A stretch of DNA of 64,000 nt from Ophthalmolycus amberensis. Lineage: Eukaryota; Chordata; Actinopteri; Perciformes; Zoarcidae. How positions within the stretch are numbered: the first letter of the stretch is position 1; every line of letters begins with the position of its first letter. Below the pieces are notes generated by a model. The model saw only the letters and a program-made list of their open reading frames with translations, was not told where the DNA came from and made no database searches. Made by a program: the position numbers and the translations under genes. Below are positions 1 through 13,260 of the stretch, piece by piece. The stretch covers positions 550,501-614,500 of the forward strand of contig JAFEUB010000069.1 of the NCBI GenBank assembly GCA_024529925.1. Direction: 5' to 3'.

Positions 1-213
1 TGATTCATAGGTTTGGACCCGGGCAACAGTTCTCTTGGAAGCTGATGCTTGAAAATCAATTGAAATTAACACTCGATTAATCCAAAATGTGCGCTTTATC
101 TATAAAAAGTGGATTCAACCTAAGTGCCTCTGCTGCCAATGTGTGAGAGTGCAGTCTTGTACATTTGTACAGCACAGTGTGTGCGTTCAAGTGAAAAAGT
201 GTTGTGCAGAGTC

Positions 214-217
<4 letters not shown>

Positions 218-253
<36 letters not shown>
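218..253. repeat. (TG)n microsatellite
   Basis: Perfect alternating TG dinucleotides over about 36 bp, read directly. Confidence 0.95.
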
Positions 254-256
<3 letters not shown>

Positions 257-691
257 CACTTCCTGAGGGAAGGGTTGGGGGTGAGGAGGGTCCCCTGTTT
301 ACTACACAATATTTTCACACATAGCTCATTCATTTGAGAAAGAGAAGGGGGGTGGGAACCAAAATGGAGACTGAATACAAATTTTTAAACATTTTTTTCC
401 TAGAGTCTAATCTATCACTACTGTGCTCAAAAGCAAAGTAAGCAGTTTTAAGGAAGCTTAGATTGAACGCCTCAGCAAAAATGAACTACGAGTTTAAAAT
501 ACGGAACAGAAAGCAACTCGGGAGTCGAATGCTTGGCGTTAAACAGAAGATTGGAGCATTAACCCGCAGGACCATTAAGAGCTGAGCTACAGCTGAATTT
601 CTGCTGGCTTAGTCTTTGTTTTATTGCACTCCCTTCAGTGGTGCTGGTGCATGTGAGGAGGAGGAGGGAGGGGTGAAGGGGGAGACAGGGA

Positions 692-707
692 GGGGGGGGG
701 GGGGGGG
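692..707. repeat. Homopolymer G tract
   Basis: Sixteen consecutive G residues within a purine-rich stretch (roughly 655-710). The tract could form quadruplex or triplex structures, and its length may be affected by sequencing error. Confidence 0.9.
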
Positions 708-3700
708 AAGCACGGCTCCAAACAACCTCTTTGAAAACCAGGTTAGGAGGAATGAAGAGCGGTAAAGTCGGATTTAGAAGAAAAAAAAAAAGCAGAAGGC
801 AGAGATGTAAATGGATAATAAATATTTATGGGCTGGAGATGCGCATGTTGCAATACCCATGGGTGGCCACAATGTACAGGCTGCGAGCGCTATTTTACAC
901 AAGGGGATGCTGGGATCAATAAATCAGATCAACCAGCTGTTAGTGACTGCCCTCTCACAGCCTCGCGCGTATAATCTGCACTGAGAAAGCAAGAAAAGTG
1001 AGAAAGGGAGCGACCGAATGTTCATTACAAGCATTGCATAGTTGAATATTGTTTCGTTATCGTAGACACATTGAGAACTTTATAGATGGGAGCAGTCTGG
1101 CTGCGCTGATGCACACCTACAGTATGATAACTGTTGATTGTGCATGCTGAGGGTTGTAATTTGTCCTATTTTTTTGGGATGCTGGAAAATGATCCAAACA
1201 TGTGATGTAAGAGTGCACCGCATGGTTACAATTCAATTAGATGGGCATTAATTGAACCACAACATACCATAAGACCTGGTATTACTTTCTACAAGTATTT
1301 CCCACCTTAAATAAGTTCACTATCAAAAAGATACTAAAAAGGTAAAAATGTTTAAATTGTTATGGTGCAGAAAACTCCAGAGCGTAACTTCCCTTGGAGA
1401 TTTTTCAGAAACGTTTTGCAAACTGTCCGACCCCTTGCAACCCTATGAAGGCAAGGGGAGGAGGAAGAGACAAGTGAGCGAAGGGGATTTCTTCTTCTCT
1501 GCTTTGACCCGGTGAATCTGCAAAATAACCCAAACAAGCAGCATGCCCCTTTCCCCCTAGTTGTTGTTGTTCTGGTTGTTGTTGGCCACAGTCCACTGTG
1601 TAACAACACACACTGAACTTGCTTCTTCCATCGCCGAGCTGGAGAGAGAATTAAAAAGAGCAGCTCCTTCTACAACAGCAGGCTGACTCTGCTGACTCAG
1701 ATCAACAATCAAGCTCTGTGGACATTATGGTGAGAAATGATGACGAGCTTTTGACCGCTATCTTGCAGATGCAGATTTTAGCCTGAAGTGGAGCAGACAT
1801 TTTAATAAAACGGGATCAACATCTGGCTGTAGTTATTCAAGACGGTCACAAACTAACATGTACTGAAATTACTAAATAATTAAAAATGCTTTTTATGTGC
1901 AAAAAGTGTCAATTAGGTTGATAAATATCACATAAACTAGATCTGTAAATAATTGTCCTCACCTCTAACCCTCACAAACCTCCCCTCGTGGTTTAGATGT
2001 GTTGAAGGTAGAAAGAAATCTATGCAAACAAATGTAAGTGTTCCCGTCATGACAGGATGTCTGGAAATCCATTTGGTATAATTTAGTTTGTTGTGGTAAG
2101 AAGACCCTTAGGGTGCATTATGAATTTACCAAATGTGGGAAAGCAGCCTCACCACTCCTAAAGTCTTCAATGAACGTGCATCTTTTAACACTTCCTGAAC
2201 AAATTAAGGCTATGTTGCATCTGTGCTTCACTGCACAGCCAGCTGGAACGGTATCTTGGGGCGAGGAAAAATGTCAGGCAACAAGGGAGGTATACCTGCA
2301 ATAAATCATAAAAGAATGACTTGAGATGAACAACCGGCAGAGCCGCAACAAGTACAGGCACAGGGTGAGAGGACAGAGCTGTACCTGCAGCATGGCAAAG
2401 CTTCTTCAACCATTGTATGTGAGCACTCAACCGAAACCTGCTATGTCACATTCACACCTTAATTACACCGAAGCTATAAAGCACAAGGCGACGTCAAGCT
2501 TTTCATTTAACATTTAACATGTCATTTTACTTTAACAATGGCAGGCTGGCATCAGAACGGCATACTTTTTGGGGTAATGCACAGCCTATAATAAGATAAC
2601 TAAAATGATGCATTCGGATACGGATTTGTACGTCAATTAGCACATCAACGAAGCATTCAGGTCAGCCATAGATTCCATTAAGTTAATCAATTTACTTCAC
2701 TTTTAATAACGCCAACTAATAAAAGTACTGCCAATTCCTCCCAGCCACTAATCAAACCAATGTAACATAGTATCATTTATTTTTTATTTTCAATTAACAC
2801 TGCCAAACAAGTCTTTTGCCATGAGAGTATGATAACTCATTAAACAAGATGTGCTATTACTAAATAGCAGCTAAAAATACAAGACTTCTCTTCTCCTCTG
2901 TAGCTGCAGCACAACATCACGCTGTTGCACTCAAATCCTCTTCCGCCGCCCACTAAAGGTCAGAACACATCGACCCACAGTGGACGAGTGGGCTCCGGCT
3001 CCAGACTCAGCTTGTGCTCGTCTTACTGGGACATATGAGTTAACTGTTGTATGAACGCTCCTTTAACGGTCACCATCACCATGTTTACACTTTGTGTGAG
3101 AGGCTAGCTTTAAAAAGGTAGGCCAAGGAACTACTAACTGCGTAATACAGTGGGAAATATGCATAAACCTATGGGATCCCAACCTGCCACTTTAGTGTAT
3201 TATTTTGTGATATTAATAATTACTAAGGCAAAGGAACACATTAAAGAGAGCTGTGTTGTCCCGTGTTTATCTGAGACTGGGTTGTATCCTGGAGTGCCGG
3301 TGGGCAGCACAGTTCAACCAGGTGAAGTGGCGGAGCAGACTCGTGTGGAACTTAACTTTTAGATACTGAAATAATCAATGAAGATATGCTGCTGTTCCTC
3401 GTGCGTAGATGTGCCATGTTCACTTTTTAGAGAGTGTATCATAATTCATATTTTCCTCATGAAAGATGCATTATTTTATCCACCCCCAACCCATCCCCTA
3501 TTAAATCAGATTGGTATTTTTTTTTTTATGACCCAACACACCCGATCCTGTGCATAAAACTGCAATCTTCGTTGAAGGAGCTGATGGATTAGATTTCACT
3601 GGAGTCGTACGATTTAATGTGACAAATAAATTGATTGATAACATTAAGTTTGCAGCCTGAAAGTTAATTTGGTGCAATCGCAGCTGACAGCAGCTACTCG

Positions 3701-5833
3701 TAAAGTATTTACATATTTCTGTAGTAACAGCTATATCTTGTATGTATCAGCATCTTTGGTTTATGTCCAGAGCGTAATTAGTTTTTCTTGTTTTATTATA
3801 TCTCTCGAGAAGTAGTTTGGATGCGTTTTCCCTGGAATCCAGTTTCCCGGGAATAAACAAGTTGTGGCATTGCCTAGTGTGTGTGAGTAATGGTTTAGTT
3901 AAAAAAAACAAGGGGGGGGAAGTCGGATTGTAAAGAGTTTGTGATGGACTTCTGAGTTCTGCCTATTTCTTTTTTTGGGCATAAAGCAGCATGACCTAAC
4001 AGCTAGTTCTGGTAAGTCACAAAGAAATTGGGCAATACGGACACCACCCCGTCTCCAAACCTCTGAAAAGACTTTGACAGCTTTCAGACTTTTTGAAAAA
4101 CATCTAAAAGAAACACGCGAGGGGTGGACTCCACCTATTTTCTTATCAAGTTGTTGAAAAACAAATGTGGTTGTTATCTTCAAAGGTAGTGGATAAAGAG
4201 CTGGCACCTCACCTACCAGAAAGATGTCGGGCAATTTAAAAGATAATTTTGCAAGAAAGTTGCAGTTTGTCTCTGATTTGTTGTATTGCCATTTATTTTT
4301 GTGTGAAACTGTTCAGTAAACTCCATTGCATCTACAATTGAGAAGGCGTTTGAGTGACTTTATGTCACAGTCTGTTTATCCTCCTCAGCCTTGACATCTT
4401 TGTGCCTTCACCACTCACTCTTATTCTTTGTCTAGCAGACAAGAAACAAAGTGCAAACACACGGTCTTCCAGTAATGCTCTTCCTTCCTTCACTCCAACA
4501 ACAAGCAGAAAACAAGCACAGATGAGTGTTTGCATGTGTGCAGAGGAAGACGCCACACTATTTGCAGAGACAGACAGACTGAGGACCATAAAACTTGGCA
4601 CAAAGAGGATCTCATTGAAAAAGTACAACTTGCATAATGTCTCGTTTCTTCTGTTTACACTAGTCTGCACACTCCGGTTTCAACAGTTAAGAACGATACA
4701 GCACAATCTGTATGTGGAGAGCTTAAGAAAAACTTTGGCAGTGACCGGGAATGTGGTGAAGACTGTACCAGCCTCAGTCGAGCTACTGCAGATAAACACC
4801 TGAGCTGCTGTCTGCACACATCTGCAGCTGCATGGACAGCCCAGAATAATGTTAAGTTACATAACAACAAAACTAAGAGAGAAAACTGTGAGAAAATATC
4901 GTCAGCCTGTTGACTGACCTAGTTCACTCTTCAACAATGTGTTATGTAGCAGCTAATACTGCTCTACAACGACGGACAACCAATCCTCTGGAAGGATTAG
5001 CATACTGAGAGGAGAGCTAAATACTGAAAAGATAGAAAGCGTGAGGTCTCTGGAAAGTGACCGTAAAGTGATCATTTAGACATTTATCAGGTTAAATGTT
5101 TAGTTACATAAACTTAATTCAGCTGGCATAGTATCAACGTAGTCACTGGCATTTCACAAGACCACAATGTATACCAAGCCTGTGGGCAAACCTCCAGAGA
5201 TAGAAGGGAGTATGTTGTGGATGGAGCACCAAATTGCCCACTCCTACTAAACATGCAAGTGCCAAAGTGTTCAAAATAGTCCCCTCTGCCGGTCTCCAGT
5301 CCCATCGCCTGCCATTTCACACCGCCGTGCTGTGGGTGGTGACCGTAGCGTCATTCGCACATGACAGCCGGCTGCCTGGCTGGTCAGAGGCGGGGGCTGC
5401 CTCTACCGGGCAGGATGAAAAGACGGCAGCAACACAAAGAGAGAAAAGTTTGCATTTTAGCAGAGCGCTGCCTTCTGCTTAAAATAGACCAACCAAAATG
5501 TTGAAACTATTGATCGTCCTGCATCATCATTGGTCTGTACGAGGGCAGTGGGTTGGAAGAGTAACAGTGATGGCTTCTAATAATGTGGCTCAAGAAACAT
5601 CCAGACTTTGCAGGAGTGGAGTTATGCAAAAGATCTGGAGTCGATTCAAGTAGCTGCGGGCAGATCAATAATTAACAGACAGCTCTCCAGTTAGACTGAG
5701 GCAGAAGCTAAAAAAAATTACAATACACCCCCCCCCCCTACATTTCACACCATTGCTCTCAGACAGTGTTTTTACGTGCATTTCCACAATACTGCATACA
5801 CAGCAAATTGCAACATGCCTATGTTAACTTCAT

Positions 5834-5986
<153 letters not shown>

Positions 5987-7226
5987 TGTGTGTAGTATTT
6001 TTCACTTCCTGCCTCTTCAGGAGTGATAAGAGTAAACGTTCCTGTTCGACGAGGGCACAAAGTCCTACTCAGATATTACAGAATGAGAAATCACTTGTTT
6101 TACAGACGCCAGCAACTGTGACGGTAAAAACAAGAGGAAGCATATGAGACGACAGTCACGTAAACTCACTGGTCGTGGCCGACCAGCTTACAATTAGCCG
6201 GTTCCAACCGGTGGCCGATCAATCGGTGCATCTCTATAGCTCTGCAGTATTCCCACGTGGATTTCATTCATTTCTAAAAACTAATCCAGTCATCTTTAGC
6301 TTCGTTGTCCTCGATGGTTTTCTATTCCCGTGCAGTCTTTGCCTCAGTAATAGTGTGAACATTTGTTCAATGTTTTTATGGAAAATGTGGTCATGTTGTT
6401 CCCAATAGTATGCAAAGGTGCACTCTCAACACTTATGGTCTATTCATCGAGGGCTTCAGAAAAGTTTATGATGCCTTTCTCTCCACTAGCTTTGGGCGAG
6501 AAAATCCAGTACTGATGTGCAAAATGATCTAACTTCTAGGTTTTCAAAGCCTTTGTCCATTGTGAACGCTGAAAGCTTTGCTTATCAGTATGTAACTTGG
6601 TCCACAGCCACAACACATAACATCTCATGGGTCACAGCCTCTAATAACCTGGTGCCTGGGCCTGACGAAATGAGACAGAGCTGCACGTAGGCCTAAGAGT
6701 GTGGCTGCCTGCAGGATAAACAGTCATTAATGTGAAGGAACTGTCCGCACTGCAAGTAGTGGGCGTTAACATATTTGTACACAAAGGTGCACTACGACAA
6801 CGACAACGTTATAGTACTCTACCATGCTCTGTAAAAAAAAAAACGACCTTACATTTGAACTTAAACACACAATTTATCTGCATTAAAGATCGTTTGCAGG
6901 GACTGAAATAAATGATCAGCTTCTAGTATGATCAGTGCTTTTGTAAAAGAATGCTTTGCTGATATAATCCCGAGCTGCACATGGACTGATTGACCCGCCA
7001 GGAAGGGGGAGAAATAGGGGAGGAGAAGCGAAAAGGAGCAAAGGGGGGAAGGAACGCAGCAGGTTGGGAAGTTCAGGAATCTCAGGATATGATGTAGTGT
7101 TTGCCCAGGCCTGGAGGGAAGGAGCAGGCGTCCCGCAAGTCTCGACGGGAGAGAGGAAAGAAAATAGTTATAGGAAAGATATGATCTAAGTCAGAACAAG
7201 CTGACATTGGCATTACCACTGTCGAC

Positions 7227-8172
7227 TAGGGCTGCAACTAACGATTATTTTAATAATCGATTAATCAGGTGATTATTTTTTCGATTAATCGGATTTTTTT
7301 TTTTTTTTAATAAGCATTAATTTCCAACCCTTTATTCAAAAACAGAACTGATCTTCAGAAAGTGCACAAACAGGTTGCTCCTTGAACATCCCTGAGCTGT
7401 TAAAGTAATAATTTAAAAAACAATATTTTTGTTTAAAGGGACCTGAGCTGTCAGAACAATAAATAATTTATAAAAAATAAAGAAAAATACAAATCAGAAA
7501 ACTTAACAGGATTTGTTTGAATGTCAGAACTTGTTCTCTACACTACACTCACAAACTGAATCATCACCGTGGTGCTCCCGTGCCATATCATGTCGCTTTT
7601 GCATATCTTGCAATGAACACACCTTTTCAATTCATTAAGTGTGAAATGCTCCCACACCTTGGACGACTTAGGTGGTACTGATTTATCTGCCTCCGCCATG
7701 TTTCAGAACAACGTTACGGTTCTCTCCGATGGTCTTTCCTCTGTTGTAAATTGTTTGAGTGCATGTCTACTTTTATTGTGAAGAGCATGAAAACGGAAGT
7801 GATTTTACTGTGAAGAGACAGGAAGTAGCATGATACGTGCTTATTCATGACAACGATAATGATAAGTGAAAACCTAACGTATATGTCGGGTGCAAGAGCG
7901 CGGTCTGTTCACTGTAACAGTTGTTACACTGAAGTTTTCAGGAAGTAAAGTGTTCCGTTCAAAACCAGACGCGTCTTGGTCGTCATTAGAAGCTCCACTT
8001 CACAACAACCTGTGCTCCGCTCTTTTTTTTTCTCAAACATCTCCGCGACTCATTGAGTGGCGTAATAATCGCGAGACACAAGGAATCGAAAATGAAATTT
8101 GATAATCGATAATGAAAACTATTTTAACAATCGATTATTATCAATAAAAATCGATTCGTTGTTGCAGCCCTA
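7227..8172 (-). mobile_element. Non-autonomous hAT-type DNA transposon
   Basis: The 946-bp element begins TAGGGCTGCAAC and ends with the exact inverted copy GTTGCAGCCCTA, giving a perfect 12-bp terminal inverted repeat. Beyond that the ends stay related but imperfect, with AT-rich ATAATCGATT-like motifs. Both ends are flanked by the same 8-bp sequence CTGTCGAC (7219-7226 and 8173-8180), a target-site duplication of the length made by hAT transposases. No full transposase is present; only a short zinc-finger ORF remains on the minus strand (separate entry), and strand is assigned from it. Ends with this 'agggctgcaac' signature are abundant in fish genomes, from memory. The intact 8-bp duplication argues for a fairly recent insertion into the presumed ppp1r37 intron. 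Confidence 0.9.
7538..7699 (-). pseudogene. Truncated BED zinc-finger N-terminus of a hAT transposase
   Basis: An ATG-initiated minus-strand frame of 53 codons inside the hAT element. It contains SKVWEHFTL (residues 13-21), then the C-x2-C pair CKIC (30-33) and WHGSTTVM (39-46), which matches the start of a BED-type zinc finger as found at the N-terminus of hAT transposases and ZBED proteins. The frame diverges just before the second zinc-binding histidine is expected and stops seven codons later, so the finger is incomplete and the catalytic domain is absent. The element must therefore have depended on transposase supplied in trans. BED-family assignment is by motif recognition, not a database search. 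Confidence 0.75.
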
Positions 8173-8180
8173 CTGTCGAC

Positions 8181-11100
8181 ACAATTAAACTGTAGCATAC
8201 CATATGACTGGTCTATTGAGTGTAAAATCTAGCCTGTATGCTAGATGATGCCACAAAACCGGACATCAATTCTGGAAAAATTTAGTGCCACGGAATAAGT
8301 GGAAATATGACACCCCATCTGGCTGCTATTGTTTCCCCGACACTGTTCCCTCTTCAACCTCAGGTGTTTGTTTTGAACAGCAGCTTTTTAAGTTCAGAGG
8401 CTCCTTTCGTGACAGCTATTAAACCAGATGTATGTGTTGCTTTGCGAACATTCAATACCCATCTAACAAATTCTCCCCTCCTGCTCTTAACAGTAACTCA
8501 CAGTGTGCATGGATAGAGCTCCAGGCTCTGAGCTCAGACTTCACTGTTGTGTTTCTGACAGATGACATAAGACCGGGACCCACAGAACCTGACACTAGAT
8601 CTGCAGATAAAAGGGTCTGGATGGATCATGGCGCTATTGTGGCACAGTGCTCCTAACTAAGCCTGAAGGGCCTTGGAGTGGAGGTTCACATACATTTCCA
8701 GGACTTTGCCTCAGAAACACAGACACACACATTCAAATAGATCCTAAAGATGGCAGAAACAGGACAAAGGAAAATATATCCAGGGGAACCTAAAGGTTCA
8801 GGGAGTTCACCTGTTACTCTTTTACTCACTGGTAGAGCAGTCGAGTAATTCAGCAAAGTTTGAAAACATGGCACAAGACGCAATTTCCAAGTGTATAGCA
8901 TTCATCAGGCTTCGTCAGCAGCGGAAATTAAATATGTTTATCTAAAAAAAAAGGGGGTGACTACCTGTTTTTCCCAACTAATGAACTTGTATGTGCCGTC
9001 AGCCTATTAAATGACACAGTAGCCCATTTAAATTGACTGAGGAGTCAAAACAGTGACACTTTCCCCTCAATATATTGAACAGTAGAAAATGCCATAACTT
9101 TCCACAGTTGTAAAATCCTGCTAATCATAAACTGCAGTCTGTTGAGCTTTGAAAGCATCCATCCCCTACAGGAATATGACGTCATTTAATTACACCTAGA
9201 GAGTTGTTTGTTTAAATCCAAGATTTGCCATCAATGAACACAACCAAAGATCGATTTGAATGGAAGCAATCCAACACAAATCACCGACGACAATGAAGAC
9301 AAAGCACGCATGTGTGAAAGCTTTCAAAAAATAAACGAAACAAAATGACTTCAATCTGATCTCAATATGACCGTACTTAGACGGAGCTAGATCGATGGAT
9401 TGATACACACAGGAATAACCACACGGCAGTGAAGTGATGGTCTACCCACCAGAGCTACTACAGAGAGCTTTTACTAGAATAGATCATGTGCTAATGAAGG
9501 TGATGCAAATGTAAGGTGATTAAAAAGTAAAAATAATGATTATATAAATGTATATATCTATTTATGAACTACAAATGCAGATTGTGCATAAGGCTAACAT
9601 AGCCAGTAACGTACAATACTTGGACTGTAATCAACTAGTCCTACACAATGTTGAGAGTTTGAGTTTTTGAAATTCAAATGATTGTATTTGTGACTTATAA
9701 TAGGTTCTAATAAATGTAGCACAGTATTATCATATCTCTGCCTACATTACCTACAGAACACACCGTATTACGTGATTAACTTCTGCTTCCCTTCATATCA
9801 ACCGCACAATCAGTTCGACCTTTGAAACTTAAATAAACTACGTGATAAATAATCGGAGCCACAGATCATTGGTCATCTCGATACGTGACTGTTTGTTTAA
9901 TAAGATCCCAGAAATCTTGGTTACCCCCCCCCGTGGAGTTTAGCTGATAATATTTCAGGTCTAATTTACTGTCAGACTGGCTACCTGGCATGTGCGCTGT
10001 AAACTGATACGGAAACATTTGGAAAAGCAACAGCGTCATGTGACAAGCAGCGAGGTTCATGGATGCAACAAGGTACGTTATTTTGAGTAGGAAGAATATA
10101 AATTAGAGTAACATGCAGTGAGCACAAATGGGGGGAAGGGGGACGTAAGTGTCTTTCTGATTGTCCGTCTGATAAATTGTAGGGGAGTTGATAAAACAAT
10201 TCATATTCAGCTCAACGTGAGGCAGTTTTGCTTCCTTCTACTCCCCCTCCCCCTCCCGGATATCTCGCATCACTGACCCTTGCTTTGGCCTGGCCTACAT
10301 TTTTGGCTTTATACACCATGAAAAAAAACAAAAAACAGTACTGTCACTGGCTTACCCTCAAAACCGCACAAGTCACAAATACACTGTAAGGTTGGAAGTA
10401 TATAGCCTAGTCCAAAAACAACAGATTTGGCATCCTTTCTGATTGCAATCAGCTGTTTAACTACCGTATAGTTGACGGCCGTCACAGCACTGCCAGCGAA
10501 CACCAGTTGTCACACTATGACTGCAGCTCAGTTTATGAGATGATGCCCGACTCCACGCCAGATGAAGGAGCGTGTGAGTCATCGTCTCATCGTTCATGAC
10601 GTGCCAGTTGATCAAAAAAAAAACATGAAACGACTAAAGCAGTATAACTCTGCATGAGAGGAACTAGACTGAAAAAACTAAGGAAAGTAGAAAGAAAACA
10701 AAGCTATTATCTATTATATTTGTGCTGCTGTGATGCTAAATTATTAAAAGTTTAAACTTAAACTGTTAAATATGAGCTTAATATTACATGGAAGAGGGTG
10801 AAAAAGAAGAAAAAGCAACTTTTCATTTTGTTTGCAATTTCTTAGGATTGGGTTCGTTACGTCAACACACAGAAAAAAAGGCAGTGCCATATCCTGCATG
10901 AGCTTCCTTTTGACATGTTCTCACTGAACAAACAGGATCCAACAGAATAAAATGGCACACCTCAAGGAGTGGTGGGATTCACTCACAGTATGGCACACAG
11001 CAGAGGCCTGGGCCCATATTTAGATATATATATAGGTGTACTTTGGCTGCTGTGGAAATAAAGCCAGACTAAGCTATGTTATTTATCTAACTATTTAAAG

Positions 11101-11432
11101 TAAGAAAAGAACTTGAGTTTGAAAAAAAAGTTTCCGGGGCAAAGGTGCAGCACTAATTGCACTGTAGTGCGATGCAACAGATGACGAGTTAACACAAAAG
11201 CACTCGACACACCTCTCATACATCCACCAATCCCAGTTTTACCGACTACACATAGAATTTGTACCAGGACAGGTCACATGGAGCTTGAGAGAACGATCCT
11301 GTTTAAAAGACTTGAGAATTAATCCTGGCAAACTATGTTCAACTGACATGTTCATACAGGCACGAGTACAATAAAAAGAAAGTAATTCACACATACAGGC
11401 GGGCGGACACAAACACATATACGTAGTATTAC
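8181..11432. other. Non-coding stretch, presumed intron of ppp1r37
   Basis: AT-rich sequence without a recognisable exon or RNA gene on either strand. It ends at the ppp1r37 splice donor. A short pyrimidine-rich and C-rich patch lies near 10235-10260. Only short chance open frames are present. Confidence 0.4.
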
Positions 11433-12174
11433 CATGTCTCCAGGGATCCTTGGGCTCCACTGCTCCAGAGATAATATCCTCATCTGAGGGAAACGTCACC
11501 CGTTTGCCACTTGGCTTTTGTTTATCGTCCCCCTCCTCCACAGAAGGGTACAGTCCAGCTTGGTCTGTGGCAGAGGCTTCTGTGCTGCTCGTCTGGATGG
11601 CGTCTGACGGGCTCTCAGCTGGGACATCCTGAGCCGTGGACTCAGAGTCTACAGTATTGTCCGTGAACGATCTGTCATTTGTCGATTCAGCCTCCAACAC
11701 GCCGCTCTCGTCGAGACTCAGATCCACACCTATGTCCATGTCCCCACCATCGTCCCCTTCTTCCACAACAAACGTTGCAGGATCAGTGTCCTTATCTTCC
11801 TTCATTTTCTCCACCCCAATATCATCATTGTGCTGCTCATCATTAGAAAAGATCAAGTCAGTGGGATTCCCTACCGCAGGGGTGTCTTGAACAGTGCTCT
11901 TTCTATTCCCGTTGACCTCGTCAATTTCCAGTGTGTCTTGTGCCTGGTGGTTGTCCTCCTCCGCCGCTTGAAGGTCGTCGGTGAGCTGAGGCATCAGGTA
12001 TGTTTCGGAGGCCTCTGTGGGAACAATGTTTTGTTTTTCTGTGTTACTTTCCATCATCAGTTCAGAGATCCGGGGGGTGACCCCTTCTGTGTTGTTGGTA
12101 GTGTTGTGATCATCGCCCACGTTGCTTTTTGTCTTGACATTGCACAAATCTAGACACTGCTTTTCGAAATTCAT
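11433..12174 (-). CDS. ppp1r37: Protein phosphatase 1 regulatory subunit 37, start-codon exon (partial gene)
   Basis: This exon encodes the first 247 residues plus one base of PPP1R37 (also known as LRRC68), a leucine-rich-repeat protein that binds and inhibits protein phosphatase 1. The diagnostic part is its end: KRVTF (224-228) is the RVxF PP1-docking motif, followed by PSDEDIISGAVEPKDPWRH, which is near-identical to the family as I remember it. Coding similarity stops exactly at a splice donor, CATG|GTAATA (GT at 11432-11431), phase 1. The ATG has an in-frame TAG 48 bp upstream and an A at -3, so the start is well supported. Residues 1-222 are acidic and low in complexity, rich in Asp, Glu, Ser and Thr, with no repeats or membrane segment. 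From memory the human protein has only a few tens of residues before KRVTF, so this tail is long. The leucine-rich repeats must lie on later exons, which I did not find in the window. Confidence 0.9.
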
Positions 12175-12779
12175 GTTTTCATTTCCAGTGAGACTCAGAT
12201 AGTAACTGTGCCAGACAGCCTAGATATTAGGTTAAACAGTGACTAGTAACCCACTGACATGGATAAGCCTGTCTCACGACAATATACTTAAATGTGAACC
12301 TATACTGGTCCTGTATTCACCAACTTATATTCAAGTGCAATTAGAAAATTATACCTATATTTTAACTAATTTGTGAATACAAGGGGTGAATTAAATAACC
12401 GAAAATCTCAGGTGACTTTGGTGCATCCTTAAAAAAAACAGCTAATTAAAGTGCAATTTCACACAAAATTTCAATACAAGAAATATGTGAAAAATGGATA
12501 CTGTTACAGCAATTATCTGTGTGCCAAACCAGGCAACTTTGTTACACTTATCACCACCCAGGCAGGCAACCACCTCTTAATAATCTCTGCCAACCGTGTC
12601 CTACAGGAGGGAAGCGAAGAAATGCTCAGTCGTCAGCACATCGCCAACAATACTTAAGACGACCAGGGCAGTCAATAGAAATGCACAAGTCCCTCAGGGA
12701 GCCTCCATAACAGAGAGAGCTTACTGCTCCGACACCAAACCAATTAATTTGCATGAATATTTGAGCGAGCTAATGTTAG
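12175..12779. other. Probable ppp1r37 5' leader or leader intron
   Basis: Non-coding sequence between the ppp1r37 start codon and the CpG-rich block. On the minus strand there are acceptor-like AG sites within about 60 bp upstream of the ATG, so the leader may be spliced, but none is strong enough to fix a boundary. Confidence 0.35.
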
Positions 12780-13260
12780 CTAGCTTGCTAAAGTTGTTCT
12801 TCCAGGCCCGTGTGCGGTCGCATGCCAGCTTCTTTACGTGAGCCCGTCTGTTTCTCCCACACAAAGTCCATTCTTCTCGATCAATAACAATATGTTCCGG
12901 CCGTGGAGTCTCACCCGCAGTCGTGTTGCTCGGCTCGCATCACAAACGTCGACCAGCCAGGAAAAAAACAGGCGTCACACTCCGCGCAATGACCATGTTT
13001 CAGTGGCTAAGGTTTGCGCTATAGGGAACCGTGGCGAAGCTACACCTGCCGGCACAAATGCCGCTAATTATTATGAGATTATAATGGATGTTCCGACCGC
13101 ACAGGTTTTGTAAGTGTTTCTCTATCCGGGAGAAGTACGTTGAACCTGTTTTATCTGGCGTTACCATTCGCTAGCTTGTTGAAGTCCAACAACTGTTTGT
13201 TGTTCACACGTCTAACGTCAGCACGTCGTTACCCACGGGGGCACGTTCAAGAGACGCAGT
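12780..13260. promoter_or_regulatory. CpG-rich block, probable ppp1r37 promoter
   Basis: CpG dinucleotides are clearly denser here than in the flanking AT-rich DNA, with many near 12800-13050 and again near 13200-13260. The block lies 0.6-1.1 kb upstream of the ppp1r37 ATG on the minus strand, as expected for a housekeeping promoter with a short untranslated first exon. A plus-strand donor-like GTAAGT at about 13109 leaves open a divergent transcript. No TATA box is evident. An open frame on the plus strand (12838-13113) looks like a by-product of the composition. Confidence 0.45.

Noticed and set aside
4354..4803. 149-codon plus-strand frame
   Set aside because: No domain, signal or splice context; composition is that of surrounding non-coding DNA.
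11239..11432. Continuation of the ppp1r37 frame to 11239
   Set aside because: Conservation stops exactly at the GTAATA donor; the following residues are Cys-rich intron translation.
11450..12153. Plus-strand frames over the ppp1r37 exon
   Set aside because: Antisense shadows; the minus-strand frame carries the PP1-docking motif and ends at a splice donor.
12838..13113. 91-codon plus-strand frame in the CpG-rich block
   Set aside because: No recognisable protein features. High CpG content reduces stop codons and explains the open frame.
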